From a bacterium (GTDB taxonomy: Bacteria; Myxococcota_A; Bradymonadia; UBA7976; UBA1532), in contig JAUHYW010000001.1 in NCBI GenBank assembly GCA_030426085.1, positions 223,479 through 287,478 on the forward strand: a stretch of 64,000 nucleotides of DNA. The letters run 5' to 3'. Below the pieces are notes generated by a model. That model made no database searches and was not told the origin of the DNA. It worked only from the letters and a program-made list of their open reading frames with translations. This document shows, in pieces, positions 61,648 through 64,000 of the stretch (the stretch's first letter is position 1; every line of letters begins with the position of its first letter). Position numbers and translations under genes: made by a program.

Positions 61648-63822
61648 ATGACCATGCCCCGACCCGAGGTCCGCGCCGCGCCCTTCGCGCTCTTCCACGG
61701 CCTGCTGCTCGCCGCCGTGCTGCTCGGCGCGGTCGAGGCGGCGCAGCTCGCGTGGTCCGGGCGGCTGGCGGACGGCGAGCGGTGGGCCGCCGCGGTCTAC
61801 GTGCTCGCGCCCTACGTGCTCTTCGGGCTGGCCGTCGCCGCCACCGCCGCCGGGCTGGCCGGGCTGTGGACCCGGGCCCGGCGCATCGGCGCGGTCGCCC
61901 GCACGGGAGCAGCGCCGGGGCGCTCGGCCGACGCCGGGGCCGGGCTGCTGGCCATCGTCGCGTTCGCCGGGGTCATCTACGGCGTCGCCCGGCTCATCCT
62001 GGCCCACACCCACAACCGGGCGATCGGCGCGGCGGTGCTGGCGGTGTCGACCCCCGTGGCCGCCGTCGGCGCGCTGTACTTCTGGGCCGCCGCCCGCGAT
62101 CGCCTGGCCCGGCTCGACGCCCGCCTCGGCCCGGCCACCAGCCGCACCGTCACCGGGGTGCTCGCCGCCGTCGGGCTGATCACCATCGGCCTCACCGTCG
62201 CCGGCAACGACGCCCTGCGGGAGCAGCTCGGCGGGTGGACGGCGGCCTTCATCGTGGCCTACCCCGCGCTGACGCTGGCCCTGACCGCGCTGCTGCGCCG
62301 GCTCCCACCGGCCCGGCTGGGCAGCCCCGCGGTGCGCCGGTGGGTCATCGCCGCGGGCATCGTCTCGGCCCTCGGGGCGGCCGATCTGGTGGTGCACATC
62401 GACGCCCGGGCGGCGGTCAAGCGGGCGCTGCTGCACGAGACGCTGGTCTTCCAGCCGCTGGTGCTCGTGGCCCAGCCGCTGTTCGACGCCGACGGAGACG
62501 GCTACGCCGGCCTGCTCGGTGGGGGCGACTGCGACGACGACAACCCGGCGGTGCACCCCGGGGCCCGCGAGATCCCCCGCAACAGCCTCGACGACGATTG
62601 CTTCGGCGGCGACAGCCCCGGCGAGCCCGCCCGCCCGGTCGAGGCCCCGCCGGTCGAGGCCCCGCCCCCCGCGGCCCGGCTGGTGCCCCGGCCGAACATC
62701 ATCCTGATCACCATCGACACCCTGCGCGCCGACCGGGTGGGCTACGTCGGCTACCCCCGCCCGACGACCCCCGCGCTCGATCGGCTGGCCCACCGCGGCC
62801 TGCGCTTCACCTGGGCCTTCAGCCAGGGCCCGCAGACCAAGGCCTCGATGCCCTCGATGTTCATCGGGCGCTACTACAGCGAGGTCGAGCGCAGCCCCGA
62901 CCTGTGGGCCTCGGTGCACGCCGAGAACGTGACCCTCGCCGAGCGCCTGCGGGATGGGGGCTATCACACCGGCGGCATCCCCTCCCATCGGTTCTTCCTG
63001 CCCGGCTATGGCTTGGATCAAGGCTTCACCGACTGGGACACCTCCATCGTGCGCCGCTTCCAGAAGCGCATCCCCCATGTGATCAGCGGCCACCTCGTCA
63101 CCGACGCCGCGCTGAAGTGGCTCGCCGCTCGCCCGCTCGACGATCCGTTCTTCCTGTGGCTGCACTACATCGACCCCCATCACTTCTACCAGGACCACGC
63201 CGACATCGATTACGGCGACGGCCCCGAAGAGCTGTACGACGAAGAGATCCGCTACACCGACCGCCAGCTCGAGCGGCTGCTGAACGGGCTCGAGGCGGGG
63301 CCGCTCGGCGGGCGGACGTATGTCATCGTGCACAGCGATCACGGGGAAGGCTTCTACGAGCATGGCTATCGCTACCACGGGCAGCATCTGTTCAACGATC
63401 AGGTGCGGGTGCCCCTCATCATCGCCGGCCCCGGGCTGCCCTCGCGCCAGATCGACCAGCCGGTGGGGCTCATCGACATCGTGCCCACGGTGCTCGAGCT
63501 CGCCGGGCTCGACGCGCCGGATGACTTGCAGGGGGTCTCGCTGGTGCCATATGGGACCCACGCGACCCCGCCGAAGCACCCTCCGGTCTTCGTCGAGATG
63601 GTCAAGGACGCCACCCACTCCGACCGCCGGGCCATCATCGACTGGCCGTGGAAGCTGCAATACGGCATCACCTTCGACGAGTACCTGCTCTTCGACCTGT
63701 CGACCGACCCCGACGAGCAGGTCGACCTGAGCGACGATCGCCCCGAGGTCTTCGAGCGCCTGCGGGCCCGGCTGCGACAGTGGATGAGCGAAGAGGTCTC
63801 CCCCGCCCGGCCCCGGCGCTGA
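61648..63822 (+). CDS. Membrane-anchored sulfatase-family enzyme with MopE-type motif
   Basis: A 724-residue protein. Residues about 10-270 hold six or seven hydrophobic helices. Residues about 283-325 (FDADGDGYAGLLGGGDCDDD then NPAVHPGA, ending DDDCFGGD) are a MopE-type Asp/Cys motif, usually a repeat on secreted proteins. The sulfatase/alkaline-phosphatase domain (about 350-715) has IILITIDTLRADRVGY, TTPALDRLA, HSDHGEGFYEHG and GLIDIVPTVLELAG. The nucleophile region reads KASMPSMF: Ser or Thr, without CxPxR, as in LTA-synthase or phosphoethanolamine-transferase-like members. A phosphoglycerol or phosphoethanolamine transferase role is possible. Confidence 0.88.
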   Translation: MTMPRPEVRAAPFALFHGLLLAAVLLGAVEAAQLAWSGRLADGERWAAAVYVLAPYVLFGLAVAATAAGLAGLWTRARRIGAVARTGAAPGRSADAGAGLLAIVAFAGVIYGVARLILAHTHNRAIGAAVLAVSTPVAAVGALYFWAAARDRLARLDARLGPATSRTVTGVLAAVGLITIGLTVAGNDALREQLGGWTAAFIVAYPALTLALTALLRRLPPARLGSPAVRRWVIAAGIVSALGAADLVVHIDARAAVKRALLHETLVFQPLVLVAQPLFDADGDGYAGLLGGGDCDDDNPAVHPGAREIPRNSLDDDCFGGDSPGEPARPVEAPPVEAPPPAARLVPRPNIILITIDTLRADRVGYVGYPRPTTPALDRLAHRGLRFTWAFSQGPQTKASMPSMFIGRYYSEVERSPDLWASVHAENVTLAERLRDGGYHTGGIPSHRFFLPGYGLDQGFTDWDTSIVRRFQKRIPHVISGHLVTDAALKWLAARPLDDPFFLWLHYIDPHHFYQDHADIDYGDGPEELYDEEIRYTDRQLERLLNGLEAGPLGGRTYVIVHSDHGEGFYEHGYRYHGQHLFNDQVRVPLIIAGPGLPSRQIDQPVGLIDIVPTVLELAGLDAPDDLQGVSLVPYGTHATPPKHPPVFVEMVKDATHSDRRAIIDWPWKLQYGITFDEYLLFDLSTDPDEQVDLSDDRPEVFERLRARLRQWMSEEVSPARPRR

Positions 63823-64000
63823 CCGGCGGATCGGGTTGATCCGGGCGGCGGGCGTGGGCATTTTAGGGCCTGTCAGCAAACGACTCGGGCTGCGGCCGCG
63901 ATCTCGACCCCCATTCGCCGCTTTCCTCCTCGCCGGCTCCTCGCCGCACCCCGGGTGCGACTGCGTCGCCGGCTGCGGGGGCGCTGGCGACTGGGGGCCG
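63823..64000. other. Right-edge non-coding stretch
   Basis: 178 bp without a supported gene. TTTTAGGGCCTGTCAGC (about 63861-63877) followed by AAACGACTCGG resembles the ends of some insertion sequences, but the window stops before any transposase could be seen. Confidence 0.25.

Overview
The window is very GC-rich (roughly three-quarters G+C by eye, not computed) and densely coded on both strands. Several traits point to a myxobacterium-like member of the Myxococcota: two eukaryote-like Ser/Thr kinases with PEGA or AAA/TPR tails, MYXO-CTERM-like tails (a Cys, a hydrophobic segment, then an Arg cluster), many lipoproteins with Asp/Pro/Glu-rich stalks, Asp-rich calcium-type repeats, a MopE-type motif and a NifA-like sigma-54 activator. 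No genus can be named from the sequence. I see no rRNA, tRNA or CRISPR array.

Layout. 1-7026: a cut lipoprotein, then a TPR/membrane protein, a LivJ-type binding lipoprotein and a Ser/Thr kinase, then a ferritin-like (DUF455)/ATP-grasp-like fusion. 6993-11543: a Ycf46-like AAA ATPase with a large helical-repeat partner, divergent from a GST. 11618-18449: a giant kinase/degenerate ATPase/TPR protein, a secreted CxxCH protein and a coupled pair of paralogous unknowns. 18572-23612: an operon of 6-phosphofructokinase, UbiB-type kinase, NUDIX hydrolase and a HEAT/DUF938 fusion. 23641-31040: lspA, a lipoprotein, a degenerate AAA/nuclease-like protein with a small partner, a GAF/sigma-54 activator, a panE-like reductase and a PAS histidine kinase. 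31120-41281: secreted repeat lipoprotein, ung, pyroglutamyl-peptidase-like gene, small zinc-ribbon gene, FadL-like porin, EamA exporter, Rpn-type nuclease, DksA-type protein and an unknown.

41282-48284 is the most unusual part. A 1-kb gene-free stretch holds a strictly 43-bp-periodic degenerate repeat array bracketed by 38-bp inverted repeats (37/38 identical). It is followed by a translationally coupled three-gene operon (DUF4384-like secreted protein, EAD-like membrane protein, WD40/caspase-like protease), then a less GC-extreme DUF4157/putative nuclease-toxin gene overlapping a small putative immunity gene. This is the best candidate for an undescribed conflict or cell-death locus.

48427-64000: alpha/beta hydrolase, VWA/MYXO-CTERM protein, lipoproteins, a DUF432-like/MscS pair, an orphan ClpV-type ATPase, a membrane/HEAT protein, a RAYT transposase beside lower-GC repeats, and a membrane sulfatase carrying a MopE motif.

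Two window-wide patterns emerge. First, many genes without a Shine-Dalgarno have a -10-like hexamer ending about 6-7 nt before the start codon, suggesting leaderless mRNAs. Second, short tandem duplications are common: unit lengths are multiples of three inside genes but 13, 16, 19/20 or 43 bp at gene ends or in non-coding DNA.
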